The notes below the pieces were generated by a model. The model worked only from the letters and a program-made list of their open reading frames with translations, did not search any database and was not told the DNA's origin. A DNA stretch of 64,000 bases from positions 1,240,001 to 1,304,000 of the forward strand of contig NZ_JAZDRL010000001.1 of the NCBI RefSeq assembly GCF_047501465.1, written 5' to 3'. The translations under genes were made by a program, and so were the position numbers. Each line of letters opens with the position of its first letter. The stretch's first letter is position 1. This document shows, piece after piece, positions 53,042 to 62,221 of this stretch. This stretch comes from Pseudochelatococcus sp047501465 (lineage in GTDB: Bacteria > Pseudomonadota > Alphaproteobacteria > Rhizobiales > Beijerinckiaceae).

Positions 53042-55057
53042 TTATTCCGCCTTTTGGGGTGCTTCAACGCGTAGCAGCTCTACACCCTCTGTGAGTTGAT
53101 CTCCGACGGCATAAAGCACTTCCGAAACCGTACCATCGATGGGGGCCTTGATGGTGTGCTCCATTTTCATGGCTTCCATTACTGCAAGCGGTTGTCCCTT
53201 GACCACAACATCACCGGCTTTAACCAGCATGCCAATAACCTTGCCGGGCATCGGTGCTGTGAGGCGGCCAGCTTCGGCTTCAGTTTCACCAGCATGCGCC
53301 AGCCGATCAATGAGATGCACCTGCGCACTGCCGGTGTTAGCGAACACCGAAAACATCTCGCCGGTGCGATATGTGGTGAGGTGCAGGCGATTACCATCGA
53401 GGCTGATGTCCCGCACATCATCCAGAATGAGTTGATGGCTATTGCCGCCGATTTCCAGGCGGATTGTTTGCCGATCAAGCTGTGTGAAAGCAACCGTTTC
53501 AAGGCTTTCACCATGCCCAAACTGCAAGACGCGCCGCGCCGGGCCACCGATGCGCCAGCTGTCGCGATGCGACCATGGATCGGTGTTGCCCAGAGTGCGT
53601 TCCGCCCGCACGATATGCGTAACAACGGCCGCTGCCGTAACAGCAAAGGGCAGAGTTTCAATGCCGAAAAGCGCCGTGCGTTCTCGCTCAATAAGTGCGG
53701 TATCGAGATCGGCGTTCACAAACGAATGGCTTGCCGCAACACGTCGTAAAAAGGCAACGTTGGTGGCAACACCCACGAGGTGTGTATGCGCCAATGCTGT
53801 ATCAAGCCGTGCAAGTGCTTCTTCACGGGTTTCCCCGTGCACGATCAGCTTGGCGATCATCGGATCGTAGAATGTCGAAATGTTATCACCTTCACGCACA
53901 CCGGAGTCGATGCGGACACCATGCGTGTTGATCGCAAACGCGGTATGACCTGGAAGACGATAAACATCGAGATGGCCAGCTGCGGGCAGGAAGTCATTAT
54001 CGGGATTTTCGGCGCAGATACGCGCTTCAATCGCATGGCCGTTGATCGTCAGCTGGTCCTGATGCAGCGGTAAGCGCTCGCCAGCAGCCACGCGCAATTG
54101 CCATTCCACCAGATCAAGGCCGGTAATGGCTTCGGTTACCGGATGCTCTACCTGCAGACGGGTATTCATCTCCATAAAGTAGAAGTTGAGGTCGCCATCG
54201 CTTGTTGGTTCTGCGATGAATTCAACCGTGCCAGCCCCCACATAACCCACTGCACGTGCGGCAGCGATGGCGGCCTCGCCCATGGCCTTGCGGCGCTCCG
54301 CACTGAGACCGGGGGCCGGCGCCTCCTCCAGCACCTTTTGATGGCGACGCTGCACCGAGCAATCACGCTCAAAAAGCCATACGTAATTACCAAGGCTGTC
54401 GCCAAAAATCTGAATTTCGATATGACGTGGGCGCTGCACATAACGCTCGATCAGCACGTCACTTTTGCCAAAGCTGTTGTCAGCCTCACGCTGGCAGGAA
54501 AGCAGTTGTTTTGCGAAGTCTTCTTTCCGCTCAACAATGCGCATGCCCTTGCCGCCACCACCCGCGCTTGCCTTGATCATCACCGGGTATCCGATGCGGT
54601 CTGCCTCTTTTTGCAACAGGTCAGGATTTTGATCTGCACCATGATACCCTGGCACCAGCGGCACACCGGCCTGTTCCATCAGGCGTTTTGATTCCGCCTT
54701 GAGGCCCATTGCGTTGATGGCTGATGCTGGCGGCCCGATGAAGATCAGGCCTGCATTGGCGCATGCTTCGGCGAATTCGGCATTCTCGCTCAAGAAACCA
54801 TAACCGGGGTGGATTGCTTCCGCCCCCGTTGCCTTAGCTGCCTCAATGATGCGCTCCCATCGCAGGTAGCTGTCGCGCGGTGCTGCGCCGCCCAGCGAAA
54901 CCGCCTCATCGCATGATGCAACGAACTTGGCGCGGGCATCGACATCCGAATGCACCGCGACCGTGCGGATCGACATGCGGCGCGCAGTCGCGGCAATGCG
55001 GCAGGCAATCTCGCCACGGTTGGCAATCAGGATTTTGTTCAAGGTCGTCCGAGACAT
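53042..55057 (-). CDS. liuD: 3-methylcrotonyl-CoA carboxylase, biotin-containing alpha subunit
   Basis: 671 aa. The biotin carboxylase domain begins with KILIANRGEIACRI, has the ATP loop SAGGGGKGMRIV and the catalytic FMEMNTRLQVEHPVTE. The biotinyl domain ends the protein with AMKMEHTIKAP (K631 biotinylated). The length and the middle BT region match MCC alpha; propionyl-CoA carboxylase alpha would be similar, but the operon context decides. It carboxylates biotin for transfer to 3-methylcrotonyl-CoA by LiuB. Confidence 0.93.
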   Translation of the reverse strand: MSRTTLNKILIANRGEIACRIAATARRMSIRTVAVHSDVDARAKFVASCDEAVSLGGAAPRDSYLRWERIIEAAKATGAEAIHPGYGFLSENAEFAEACANAGLIFIGPPASAINAMGLKAESKRLMEQAGVPLVPGYHGADQNPDLLQKEADRIGYPVMIKASAGGGGKGMRIVERKEDFAKQLLSCQREADNSFGKSDVLIERYVQRPRHIEIQIFGDSLGNYVWLFERDCSVQRRHQKVLEEAPAPGLSAERRKAMGEAAIAAARAVGYVGAGTVEFIAEPTSDGDLNFYFMEMNTRLQVEHPVTEAITGLDLVEWQLRVAAGERLPLHQDQLTINGHAIEARICAENPDNDFLPAAGHLDVYRLPGHTAFAINTHGVRIDSGVREGDNISTFYDPMIAKLIVHGETREEALARLDTALAHTHLVGVATNVAFLRRVAASHSFVNADLDTALIERERTALFGIETLPFAVTAAAVVTHIVRAERTLGNTDPWSHRDSWRIGGPARRVLQFGHGESLETVAFTQLDRQTIRLEIGGNSHQLILDDVRDISLDGNRLHLTTYRTGEMFSVFANTGSAQVHLIDRLAHAGETEAEAGRLTAPMPGKVIGMLVKAGDVVVKGQPLAVMEAMKMEHTIKAPIDGTVSEVLYAVGDQLTEGVELLRVEAPQKAE

Positions 55058-55141
55058 AAAGTTCCCCGCCCGCTTATTGTTCTGGTATTAAATTTCAGCA
55101 TCAAGTTTACCCAGAAATGGGATCCGTTTCCGGGTCTGGTG

Positions 55142-55921
55142 CTATAGCCACGAGGGCTTTTGTTTGTTCAGAAAGGATTGCACGCCTTCGCGGCCTTCAG
55201 CTGATGCGCGAATGTCGGCAATGCGTTCAGCCGTGTCTGCGACGAGTGCATCGCTGATGGGGCGTCCGCCAACCTCACGCAGCAGATGTTTGGCAGCTGT
55301 CAAGGCTGCAGGAGAAGCCGATAGCAACGCATTTGTAAAATGCGTGATGCGTGCGTCCAGTTCATCCGCTGTTGAAAGCTCATGCACAAAACCGATTTGG
55401 GCTGCTGTCTGTGCTGAAAACACTTCCGCTGTCAGGAAGAAACGCTGTGCCGCACGTGCGCCCATTGCTGCGATTACGTAAGGGGCGATGGTAGCCGGGA
55501 TCAGCCCAAGCTTCACTTCGCTCAAGCAAAAGCGGGCGGTGTCAACGCTTGCAGCAATATCACATGCCGCCACGAGGCCCATGCCACCTGCGAAGACATC
55601 GCCTTGCACGCGGGCAATCACCGGCTTTGGGCATTCGTGGATGGTGCGCAGCATGGTGGCGAGGGCTGTTGCGTCTGCCAGATTTTCAGCGTGGGTGTAG
55701 TCCGCCATGCGGCGCATCCACGTCAGATCCGCCCCGGCGCAAAATGCCTTGCCGTTTGCTGCAAGCACAATCACACGGACGGCTTCGTCCGCTCCCAACG
55801 CAGTAAACGCTTCAGTGAGGGCGCCAATCAGCGCGTCATCGAAAGCGTTGCGGACATCTGGCCGGTTGAGGGTGACGGTGGCGCGGGCGCCGGTGCGTTC
55901 AATAAGAAGGTTGTTGCTCAT
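55142..55921 (-). CDS. liuC: Methylglutaconyl-CoA hydratase
   Basis: 259-aa crotonase from the ATG at 55921, 7 bp after the liuB stop. It has FCAGADLTWMRRMADYTHAEN, in segments, and GDVFAGGMGLVAACDIAA with FCLSEVKLGLIPATIAPYV, which are the AU-binding/methylglutaconyl-CoA hydratase pattern. It hydrates 3-methylglutaconyl-CoA to HMG-CoA in leucine breakdown. It sits between the two MCC subunit genes, the standard liuC position. Confidence 0.93.
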   Translation of the reverse strand: MSNNLLIERTGARATVTLNRPDVRNAFDDALIGALTEAFTALGADEAVRVIVLAANGKAFCAGADLTWMRRMADYTHAENLADATALATMLRTIHECPKPVIARVQGDVFAGGMGLVAACDIAASVDTARFCLSEVKLGLIPATIAPYVIAAMGARAAQRFFLTAEVFSAQTAAQIGFVHELSTADELDARITHFTNALLSASPAALTAAKHLLREVGGRPISDALVADTAERIADIRASAEGREGVQSFLNKQKPSWL

Positions 55922-55928
55922 CAACGCC

Positions 55929-57551
55929 TCACATGCGGAACACGCCGAAGCGTGGTTCTGGGATTGGAGCATTGAGGCTGGCGGAAAGGCCAAGTGCCAA
56001 CACACGACGTGTATCGGCAGGGTCGATCACACCGTCATCCCACAAGCGGGCTGTGGCGTAATAGGGGTGGCCCTGATCCTCATATTGCTGGCGAATAGGT
56101 TCGCGGAATGCGGCCTCTTCTTCCGCGCTCCATGTGCCGCCCTTGGCCTCGATGCCATCGCGCCGCACTGTGGCGAGAACTGCTGCAGCCTGCTCGCCAC
56201 CCATTACCGAAATGCGGGCATTCGGCCACATCCACAGGAAGCGTGGCGAGTAGGCACGTCCGCACATGCCATAGTTGCCCGCGCCAAAAGAGCCGCCGAT
56301 GATCACAGTAAATTTCGGCACATTCGCGCAGGCAACGGCCGTTACCATTTTCGCGCCATGGCGAGCGATACCTTCGTTTTCGTATTTCTGGCCAACCATA
56401 AAGCCAGTGATGTTCTGCAAGAACACCAGCGGAATACGGCGCTGACAGCAAAGCTCAATGAAATGCGCCCCCTTGGCCGCACTCTCCGAGAACAGGATAC
56501 CGTTGTTGGCAACAATCCCAACAGGCATGCCTTCGATATGCGCAAAGCCTGTCACGAGGGTGGGGCCGAAACGGGCCTTGAATTCATCAAACTCCGAGCC
56601 ATCCACGATACGGGCGATGATCTCGCGGACATCGAACGGCTTGCGGGTGTCAGTCGGGATGACGCCATAGATTTCTTGAGGATCATACTTGGGGGGCCGC
56701 GCAGCAATTGGTGTTACCGGAATATCCTTGCGGCGATTGAGGTTTGCAACGGCTTTGCGCGCAAGCGCCAACGCATGCGTGTCATCATTCGCCAGATGAT
56801 CCGCAACACCTGACAAACGCGTGTGCACGTCACCGCCACCCAATGCTTCTGCGCTAACGACCTCACCGGTGGCGGCTTTCACAAGCGGAGGGCCGGCCAG
56901 AAAGATCGTGCCCTGGTTTTTCACAATGATTGTCTCATCACTCATCGCCGGCACATAAGCGCCACCCGCCGTGCACGATCCCATCACGACTGCGATCTGG
57001 GCGATGCCATCAGCGCTCATATTCGCTTGGTTGTAGAAAATGCGGCCAAAGTGATCGCGATCTGGAAAAACCTCATCCTGATTGGGCAGGTTTGCGCCGC
57101 CAGAATCCACCAGGTACACGCATGGCAGCTTATTCTGCGCTGCAATCTCCTGCGCCCGCAGGTGCTTCTTGACTGTCAACGGGAAATAGGTGCCACCCTT
57201 GACCGTAGCATCATTACAGACGATGACGCACTCCGTGCCATTAATCCGACCGATACCCGCGATCACACCTGCAGAAGGTGCTGAATCGCTGCCATCTTTT
57301 TCCTTGTAGACATTGAAGGCGGCCATTGGCGCGATTTCGAGAAATGGTGTACCCGGATCCAACAGCAACTCCACCCGCTCGCGTGGCAGTAGCTTGCCCC
57401 GAGAAACATGCTTATCACGTGCAGCAGCGCCTCCGCCCTGTGATACTTCATCAAGGCGTTGACGCAAATCTTCGGCGAGCGCACGCATGGCATCCGCATT
57501 GGCCTGGAAATCCGCACTACGCGGGCTGATCTTGCTATCGATGATGGCCAT
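55929..57551 (-). CDS. liuB: 3-methylcrotonyl-CoA carboxylase beta subunit
   Basis: 540-aa carboxyltransferase, usual length about 535. It has HVSRGKLLPRERVELLLDPG, VYLVDSGGANLPNQDEVFPD, the acyl-CoA site GSCTAGGAYVPAMSDE, and the biotin side GFMVGQKYENEGIARHGAKM, in segments. The alanine/glycine oxyanion loops are typical of MCC beta. The start at 57551 is chosen over 57572 from the family N-terminus. It transfers carboxyl from biotin to 3-methylcrotonyl-CoA. Confidence 0.94.
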   Translation of the reverse strand: MAIIDSKISPRSADFQANADAMRALAEDLRQRLDEVSQGGGAAARDKHVSRGKLLPRERVELLLDPGTPFLEIAPMAAFNVYKEKDGSDSAPSAGVIAGIGRINGTECVIVCNDATVKGGTYFPLTVKKHLRAQEIAAQNKLPCVYLVDSGGANLPNQDEVFPDRDHFGRIFYNQANMSADGIAQIAVVMGSCTAGGAYVPAMSDETIIVKNQGTIFLAGPPLVKAATGEVVSAEALGGGDVHTRLSGVADHLANDDTHALALARKAVANLNRRKDIPVTPIAARPPKYDPQEIYGVIPTDTRKPFDVREIIARIVDGSEFDEFKARFGPTLVTGFAHIEGMPVGIVANNGILFSESAAKGAHFIELCCQRRIPLVFLQNITGFMVGQKYENEGIARHGAKMVTAVACANVPKFTVIIGGSFGAGNYGMCGRAYSPRFLWMWPNARISVMGGEQAAAVLATVRRDGIEAKGGTWSAEEEAAFREPIRQQYEDQGHPYYATARLWDDGVIDPADTRRVLALGLSASLNAPIPEPRFGVFRM

Positions 57552-57636
57552 CTGCACATCCCATTGAAACACCCTTGAAAGCGTTTGTACTGCTCAAGTG
57601 ATTGATACGAAGAGACAATAAGTGAATGCTGATACT

Positions 57637-57681
57637 GCATCAAACCGGAAAGCGGGCACTGTTTTCTGGTTTTATTGATGC
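57637..57681. other. Hairpin between ivd and liuB
   Basis: GCATCAA (57637-57643) and TTGATGC (57675-57681) pair, and ACCGGAAA with TTTTCTGGT extends the stem inward imperfectly. It lies in the 198-bp gap between the first two genes of the leucine operon and has no T-run. It could tune the ratio of ivd to downstream messages. Confidence 0.55.
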
Positions 57682-57749
57682 GTAAATAAAGAGAGCGGCC
57701 GCGTCAGATCATGCCGCGCTCCAGTGCATTTCTAGCGACTGCAACGCTA

Positions 57750-58934
57750 TCAGCTATCGGCGGTTTCGGTAAACAATTCCCGTCCGATCAGCATGCGCCG
57801 AATTTCCGATGTGCCTGCCCCAATCTCATAGAGTTTGGCATCGCGCCACAGACGCTCAACCGGGAAATCTTTTGTGTAACCAACGCCACCCAGTGTCTGA
57901 ATGGCTTCGCCCGCAATCCATGTAGCTTTTTCAGCCGAATAAAGAATTGCGCCAGCTGCATCCTTACGCAGAGTGCGGGCATGGTCACCACGATCGCAAG
58001 CCTTGCCGAGCGCATAAACATAAGCGCGCGTGGCCTGCCAGGTGGTGTAGATATCAGCCACCTTGCCCTGCATCAGCTGGAATTCGCCAATGCTCTGGCC
58101 GAACTGCTTGCGCTCATGAATGAAGGGAATGATCGCATCCATGCTTGCCGCCATCAGGCCCAGCGGGCCGCCAGAAAGCACCGCACGCTCATAATCAAGG
58201 CCAGACATCAGCACTTTTACGCCATTGCCGACGCCTCCGAGCACATTTTCTTCCGGCACTTCGCAATTGTCGAAATAGAGCGGGAAGGTATTTGAGCCGC
58301 GCATGCCGAGCTTATCAAGTTTCGCACCGGCCGAAAATCCGGCAAAGCCTTTCTCGACGATAAAGGCGGTGATGCCCTTGGCGCCAGCTTGCGCATCCGT
58401 GCGGGCGTAAATCACCAGCGTATCAGCGTCACCGCCATTGGTGATCCACATTTTGGAGCCGTTGAGGACGAAGCGATCACTTTTCTTTTCGGCGCGCAGC
58501 TTCATGCTGACAACGTCTGAACCCGCGCCAGGCTCGCTCATGGCAAGCGCGCCGACATGCTCGCCAGAGATGAGCTTGGGTAGATACTTTTCCTTCTGGG
58601 CGTCGGTGCCGTTGCGGTTAATCTGGTTCACGCACAGGTTGGAATGTGCGCCATATGACAGACCGATAGAACCCGAAGCGCGCGATATCTCTTCCATGGC
58701 GATGATATGCGCCAGATAGCCCAGGTTTGTGCCGCCAAAGTCCTCGCTGACGGTCAGGCCATGCAGGCCCAGATCGCCGAGTTTGCGCCAGAGAGGCGCA
58801 GGAAAGGCATTGTCACGATCAACATCTGCCGCGATGGGGGTGATTTCCTTGGCCGCAAAAGTCTGCACGGCATCGCGCAAGGCGTTGATATCATCACCAA
58901 GATCAAAATCCAGCCCAAGACCTGGAAACGTCAT
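57750..58934 (-). CDS. liuA: Isovaleryl-CoA dehydrogenase
   Basis: 394-aa acyl-CoA dehydrogenase. The catalytic base of the IVD subgroup is E249 in GLDYERAVLSGGPLGLM. The position used by other members is non-acidic here, in YEIGAGTSEIRR, which is the diagnostic difference. Other motifs are ALAMSEPGAGSDVVS and LNGSKMWITNGGDAD. It oxidises isovaleryl-CoA to 3-methylcrotonyl-CoA with FAD. It is the first gene of the liuABCDE set, divergent from an AraC regulator. Confidence 0.95.
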   Translation of the reverse strand: MTFPGLGLDFDLGDDINALRDAVQTFAAKEITPIAADVDRDNAFPAPLWRKLGDLGLHGLTVSEDFGGTNLGYLAHIIAMEEISRASGSIGLSYGAHSNLCVNQINRNGTDAQKEKYLPKLISGEHVGALAMSEPGAGSDVVSMKLRAEKKSDRFVLNGSKMWITNGGDADTLVIYARTDAQAGAKGITAFIVEKGFAGFSAGAKLDKLGMRGSNTFPLYFDNCEVPEENVLGGVGNGVKVLMSGLDYERAVLSGGPLGLMAASMDAIIPFIHERKQFGQSIGEFQLMQGKVADIYTTWQATRAYVYALGKACDRGDHARTLRKDAAGAILYSAEKATWIAGEAIQTLGGVGYTKDFPVERLWRDAKLYEIGAGTSEIRRMLIGRELFTETADS

Positions 58935-59068
58935 TGCATCTCTCCCCGCTCGTTATTTGTCGTTGGCGCCAGCATGGCCAGTTCATTGGCACAAAGATTA
59001 CTGTGTCATCCCACTCATTTGGTGCCACAATGGTTGCAAATCATGCCATCATTTATCAAGAATGAGTT

Positions 59069-60103
59069 ATGAATAGAAACGCAAGATCACTCTCCGATGC
59101 GGTCACGCCAATAGCCTTTGTGCGCTATATTACAAAAGCTTATGAAGCATATGGCTTATCCTTTGATGCGGCCCTGCGCGAGGCACGAATTGTGCCGCAT
59201 CTTCTGGATGATCCTGCATCGCGCGTGACTGCAGAGCAATTCGAGAAATTATCCGGTTATGCGATGCGAGAGCTGGATGATGAGGCGCTTGGGTGGTTCT
59301 CTCGCCGTCTGCCGTGGGGCAGCCATGGAATGATTTGCCGGGCCGCCGTCACAGCCCCCGATTTAGGAGTTGCCCTTAAACGTTGGTGCCGCTGTCACGG
59401 CTTGCTAACGGAGGATATAGCGCTCACGCTTAGCGTCAAGGCCGGTGCGGCCTCCATTACAATTCACGAACGGTGCGTGACAGCTGCGTTGCGAGAGTTC
59501 TGTCTGGTTTCGGTATTACGCATGGCGCATGGCTTTGCCTGTTGGTTGATCGATTCTCGTATTCCGCTCATCGATCTGACATTTCCTTATGCACAACCGG
59601 AACATGGCAGCGCTTATGGCGCGATGTTTCCTGGTCGGGCACGGTTTGAGGCTGCCCATGCAGGTTTCAGTTTTGATGCCCAATACTTGTCATTGACGCC
59701 TGTTCGGGATGAAACTGCAACACGGCAGATGTTACAAAAAGCATTGCAGCTGACAGTATTGCAATATCGGCGTGATCGTTTGCTTGTTGATCGTGTGCGC
59801 ATGCTGCTAAAAAGTCATCTGGCGTCATCTACGCACACCAATGATCTGCCTAATGCAGAAGCCCTGTCTGAGATGTTGGCCATCTCAAGCCGCACCATGC
59901 ACCGTCAGCTGCAGGAGGAGGGGGCATCATTACAGGAAATCAAGGATGCCGTGCGTCGCGATTATGCCATCGATCTGATGCAACGCACGAACCGCCCTCT
60001 CAAGCAGATCGCGCATATGGCCGGTTTTCGCAACGAGAAGAGTTTTTCGCGCGCATTTAAACAATGGGAGGGTAGTGCGCCAAGTGATTTCAGAAAGCGC
60101 TGA
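59069..60103 (+). CDS. AraC-family regulator, probable regulator of the leucine operon
   Basis: 344 aa. The N-terminal region (about 1-220) resembles the arabinose-binding-like domain of OruR/ArgR/GbdR-type AraC proteins (AFVRYITKAYEAYGLSFD; GMICRAAVTAPDLGVAL). The C-terminal double helix-turn-helix (about 240-344) has AEALSEMLAISSRTMHRQLQEEG and IAHMAGFRNEKSFSRAFKQWEG, in segments. It is divergent from liuA across 134 bp, so control of the leucine genes is likely; liu operons often have a MerR-type LiuR instead. Its last 55 codons are repeated at 62225-62389. Confidence 0.88.
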   Translation: MNRNARSLSDAVTPIAFVRYITKAYEAYGLSFDAALREARIVPHLLDDPASRVTAEQFEKLSGYAMRELDDEALGWFSRRLPWGSHGMICRAAVTAPDLGVALKRWCRCHGLLTEDIALTLSVKAGAASITIHERCVTAALREFCLVSVLRMAHGFACWLIDSRIPLIDLTFPYAQPEHGSAYGAMFPGRARFEAAHAGFSFDAQYLSLTPVRDETATRQMLQKALQLTVLQYRRDRLLVDRVRMLLKSHLASSTHTNDLPNAEALSEMLAISSRTMHRQLQEEGASLQEIKDAVRRDYAIDLMQRTNRPLKQIAHMAGFRNEKSFSRAFKQWEGSAPSDFRKR

Positions 60104-60277
60104 AATGTTGAAAATGCATATTCTGCCAGCTCTAGCCAATGGCATATAGAATTCTATTTCAATCTCTATCTTGCAATATGTCTATTCAAGAGGTAGATGA
60201 ATTACACAAAGCAAAACATAACATTGTTTGGGCTGCGTCAGGGCGTGTTTTTCGTTATTCTATTTGCTGAGGTTCGC
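59935..60277. repeat. Duplicated block, copy 1 (AraC 3' end plus promoter of repeat gene)
   Basis: About 340 bp, from inside the AraC gene to the start codon of the repeat protein at 60278. It recurs at about 62222-62563 with only around 20-25 differences by eye. The block includes the AraC C-terminus and the whole leader of the downstream gene (with TGAGG ribosome site), so both repeat genes have nearly the same promoter. Confidence 0.92.
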
Positions 60278-62155
60278 ATGAGTAATATCTTCAATACCGT
60301 TTTTGGTTGGCTGTGGAGTCAAGATTATAATTCTGCAAATCCGGCTACCCAAACCCAACGCTCCGAATCTGGATCTGTAAATCCGGTGTCTTCAGTTACA
60401 TCTCCATCTGCAGACCGGTATTTTAGTGGAAGATATTATGATCCAGACCCGTATCATGAGGGAATCTATGATTATAAGAATACTAAATATGATCTAGACC
60501 CGTATCATGAGGGAATCTATGATTATAAGAATACTAAATATGATCTAGACCCGTATCATGAGGGAATCTATGATTATGAGCATGCTAAATCCGTAGTGGA
60601 TGCTAATGATAATAAGGCTGAGACCAAACGAGTGGTATCCCAAGTGATATTCGGTGATAGGGTGGATTATTCTTTGCTAAATCATCTTCTGCACTCTACC
60701 TCCTATTATGATGTTGATGAGGCTACAATTGAGCGAGCAATATTCCATGGTGGTAAGGTAGATTCTGAGGCGCTGTATACTATCCTGCGCGCTGACCCCG
60801 CTCGTGTTGATAATACTATGATCAATCGAGCGATATTTCATGATGATAAGGTAAATTCTGAGGCGCTGGATACTATCCTGCGCATTGCCCCCGCTCGTGT
60901 TGATAAGACTATGATCGATCAAGCGATATTGCGTGGTGTGGATTCTAAGATGCTGTGTACTATCCTGCTCAGGGTCCCCGCTCATCTTGATGATGGTGTG
61001 ATCCATCCATCGAGATTTCATGATTGTAGTGTGGATTCTGAGATGCTGCATACTCTCTTGTGCTATGCCCCCGCTTGTGTTGATAAGACTATGATCAATC
61101 GAGAAATATCGGATGGTGTGGATGCTTTGATGTTGAGTACTATCCTGCGTTGTGTCCCCGCTCAGGTTGATGGGGATATGATCAAGAGAGCAATATTTCG
61201 TGATGATCAGGTGCATCTTGCTTCGCTGTGTGCTGTCCTTCGCCATGACCCCGCTTATATTGATGATGATATGATCGAAAAAATAATATTTCGTGGTGAT
61301 CAGGTTAGCATTAAGGCGCTGGCTAAGATCCAGGAGCTGGCCCCAACGCGTATTAATAAGAATATGACGAAGAAATCGGCATGTCATAGTGATCAGCAGA
61401 TGGTTGCTGCGACGTTGGCTGCCTTGCGCGCTGACCCCGCTCGTGTTGATAAGACTATGATCGATCGAGCAATATTTCGTGATGATCAGGTGGATATTGA
61501 TGTGCTGGGTACTATCATTCGCTATGACCCCCCTCATGTTGATGATGATATGATCGAAAAAATAATATTTCGTGGTGATCGGGTTAACATTGAGGCGCTG
61601 GCTAAGATCCTGGATCATGCCCCAACGCGTATTAATGGGAGTATGATGAAAAAATTGGCATGTCATGGTGATCAGCAGATGGTTATTGCGACGTTGGCTA
61701 CGATTTTAGATTATATCCCAAATGATGTTGATGAGACTGTGGTAGAGCTTTTTGTATTTGCTGGTGGTCAATGGAATCGTGACGTGTACAAAGCGTGGCG
61801 ATTTGGGAAGGAAGAATATATTAAACCTGGATACTTGAATGGCTTGTTACCCAATGCATTGGCTGAACTTGATGGACGTTTGTTCAGCGCTCTGCCAGAT
61901 GAAATTCTTGAAAATCTCAAGGAAAATGTATTTAATAGCTTGTCGGTTAAAGCTAAAGCGCGGATCAGTATGCGCGTTCTGGCGAAAGTTCCAGATACAA
62001 CCTTTAACAGATTAGATGATAGCGTATTGGCACATGATGGACGCGTAGCGGCGCTGGCCGCTAATCCTGAAGCGCTCTTCGAAGACATATCTTCTAATGA
62101 AAGAAAACAAAGAATTGTCGACGCTTGCGCTCGACGGAAGCCGCAATTTCATTGA
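60278..62155 (+). CDS. Large repeat protein of unknown function (29/31-residue plus 16-residue repeats)
   Basis: 625 aa from the ATG at 60278 (TGAGG upstream; the frame opens at 60197). No signal peptide or known domain. N-terminus: Ser/Asn-rich, then three 17-residue DPYHEGIYDYKNTKYDL-type units. The body (about 140-500) repeats a 29- or 31-residue unit with pattern V-(D/N)-x-E-x-L-x-T-I-L-R-x-x-P-A-x-V-(D/N), then xTMIxRAIF; each looks like a two-helix module, as in alpha-solenoids. Residues 523-586 are four 16-residue repeats (for example LPDEILENLKENVFNS) of the type in the genes at 6-9 kb. It is AT-rich. A homologue follows at 62564. A host-interaction or binding scaffold is possible but unproven. 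Confidence 0.75.
   Translation: MSNIFNTVFGWLWSQDYNSANPATQTQRSESGSVNPVSSVTSPSADRYFSGRYYDPDPYHEGIYDYKNTKYDLDPYHEGIYDYKNTKYDLDPYHEGIYDYEHAKSVVDANDNKAETKRVVSQVIFGDRVDYSLLNHLLHSTSYYDVDEATIERAIFHGGKVDSEALYTILRADPARVDNTMINRAIFHDDKVNSEALDTILRIAPARVDKTMIDQAILRGVDSKMLCTILLRVPAHLDDGVIHPSRFHDCSVDSEMLHTLLCYAPACVDKTMINREISDGVDALMLSTILRCVPAQVDGDMIKRAIFRDDQVHLASLCAVLRHDPAYIDDDMIEKIIFRGDQVSIKALAKIQELAPTRINKNMTKKSACHSDQQMVAATLAALRADPARVDKTMIDRAIFRDDQVDIDVLGTIIRYDPPHVDDDMIEKIIFRGDRVNIEALAKILDHAPTRINGSMMKKLACHGDQQMVIATLATILDYIPNDVDETVVELFVFAGGQWNRDVYKAWRFGKEEYIKPGYLNGLLPNALAELDGRLFSALPDEILENLKENVFNSLSVKAKARISMRVLAKVPDTTFNRLDDSVLAHDGRVAALAANPEALFEDISSNERKQRIVDACARRKPQFH
60446..60598. repeat. 51-bp tandem repeat, three copies, in frame
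   Basis: Units at 60446-60496, 60497-60547 and 60548-60598 encode DPYHEGIYDYKNTKYDL-type 17-mers. The first two are identical at the DNA level and the third diverges at its end. Copy-number change would keep the frame. Confidence 0.93.
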
Positions 62156-62221
62156 TTTTAAATGCGTATAGAAGCTTGATAACCATCTTCAAGCTTCTAT
62201 ACATTCGAATTTAATACAAGC

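Noticed and set aside
60677..61666. Long minus-strand open frame (329 codons) opposite the repeat gene, and similar ones at 62768-63379 and 63467-63796
   Set aside because: They arise because the repeated plus-strand codons contain no stops when read in reverse. The peptides are simple echoes of the repeat, without ribosome sites, and the plus-strand genes have leaders and starts.
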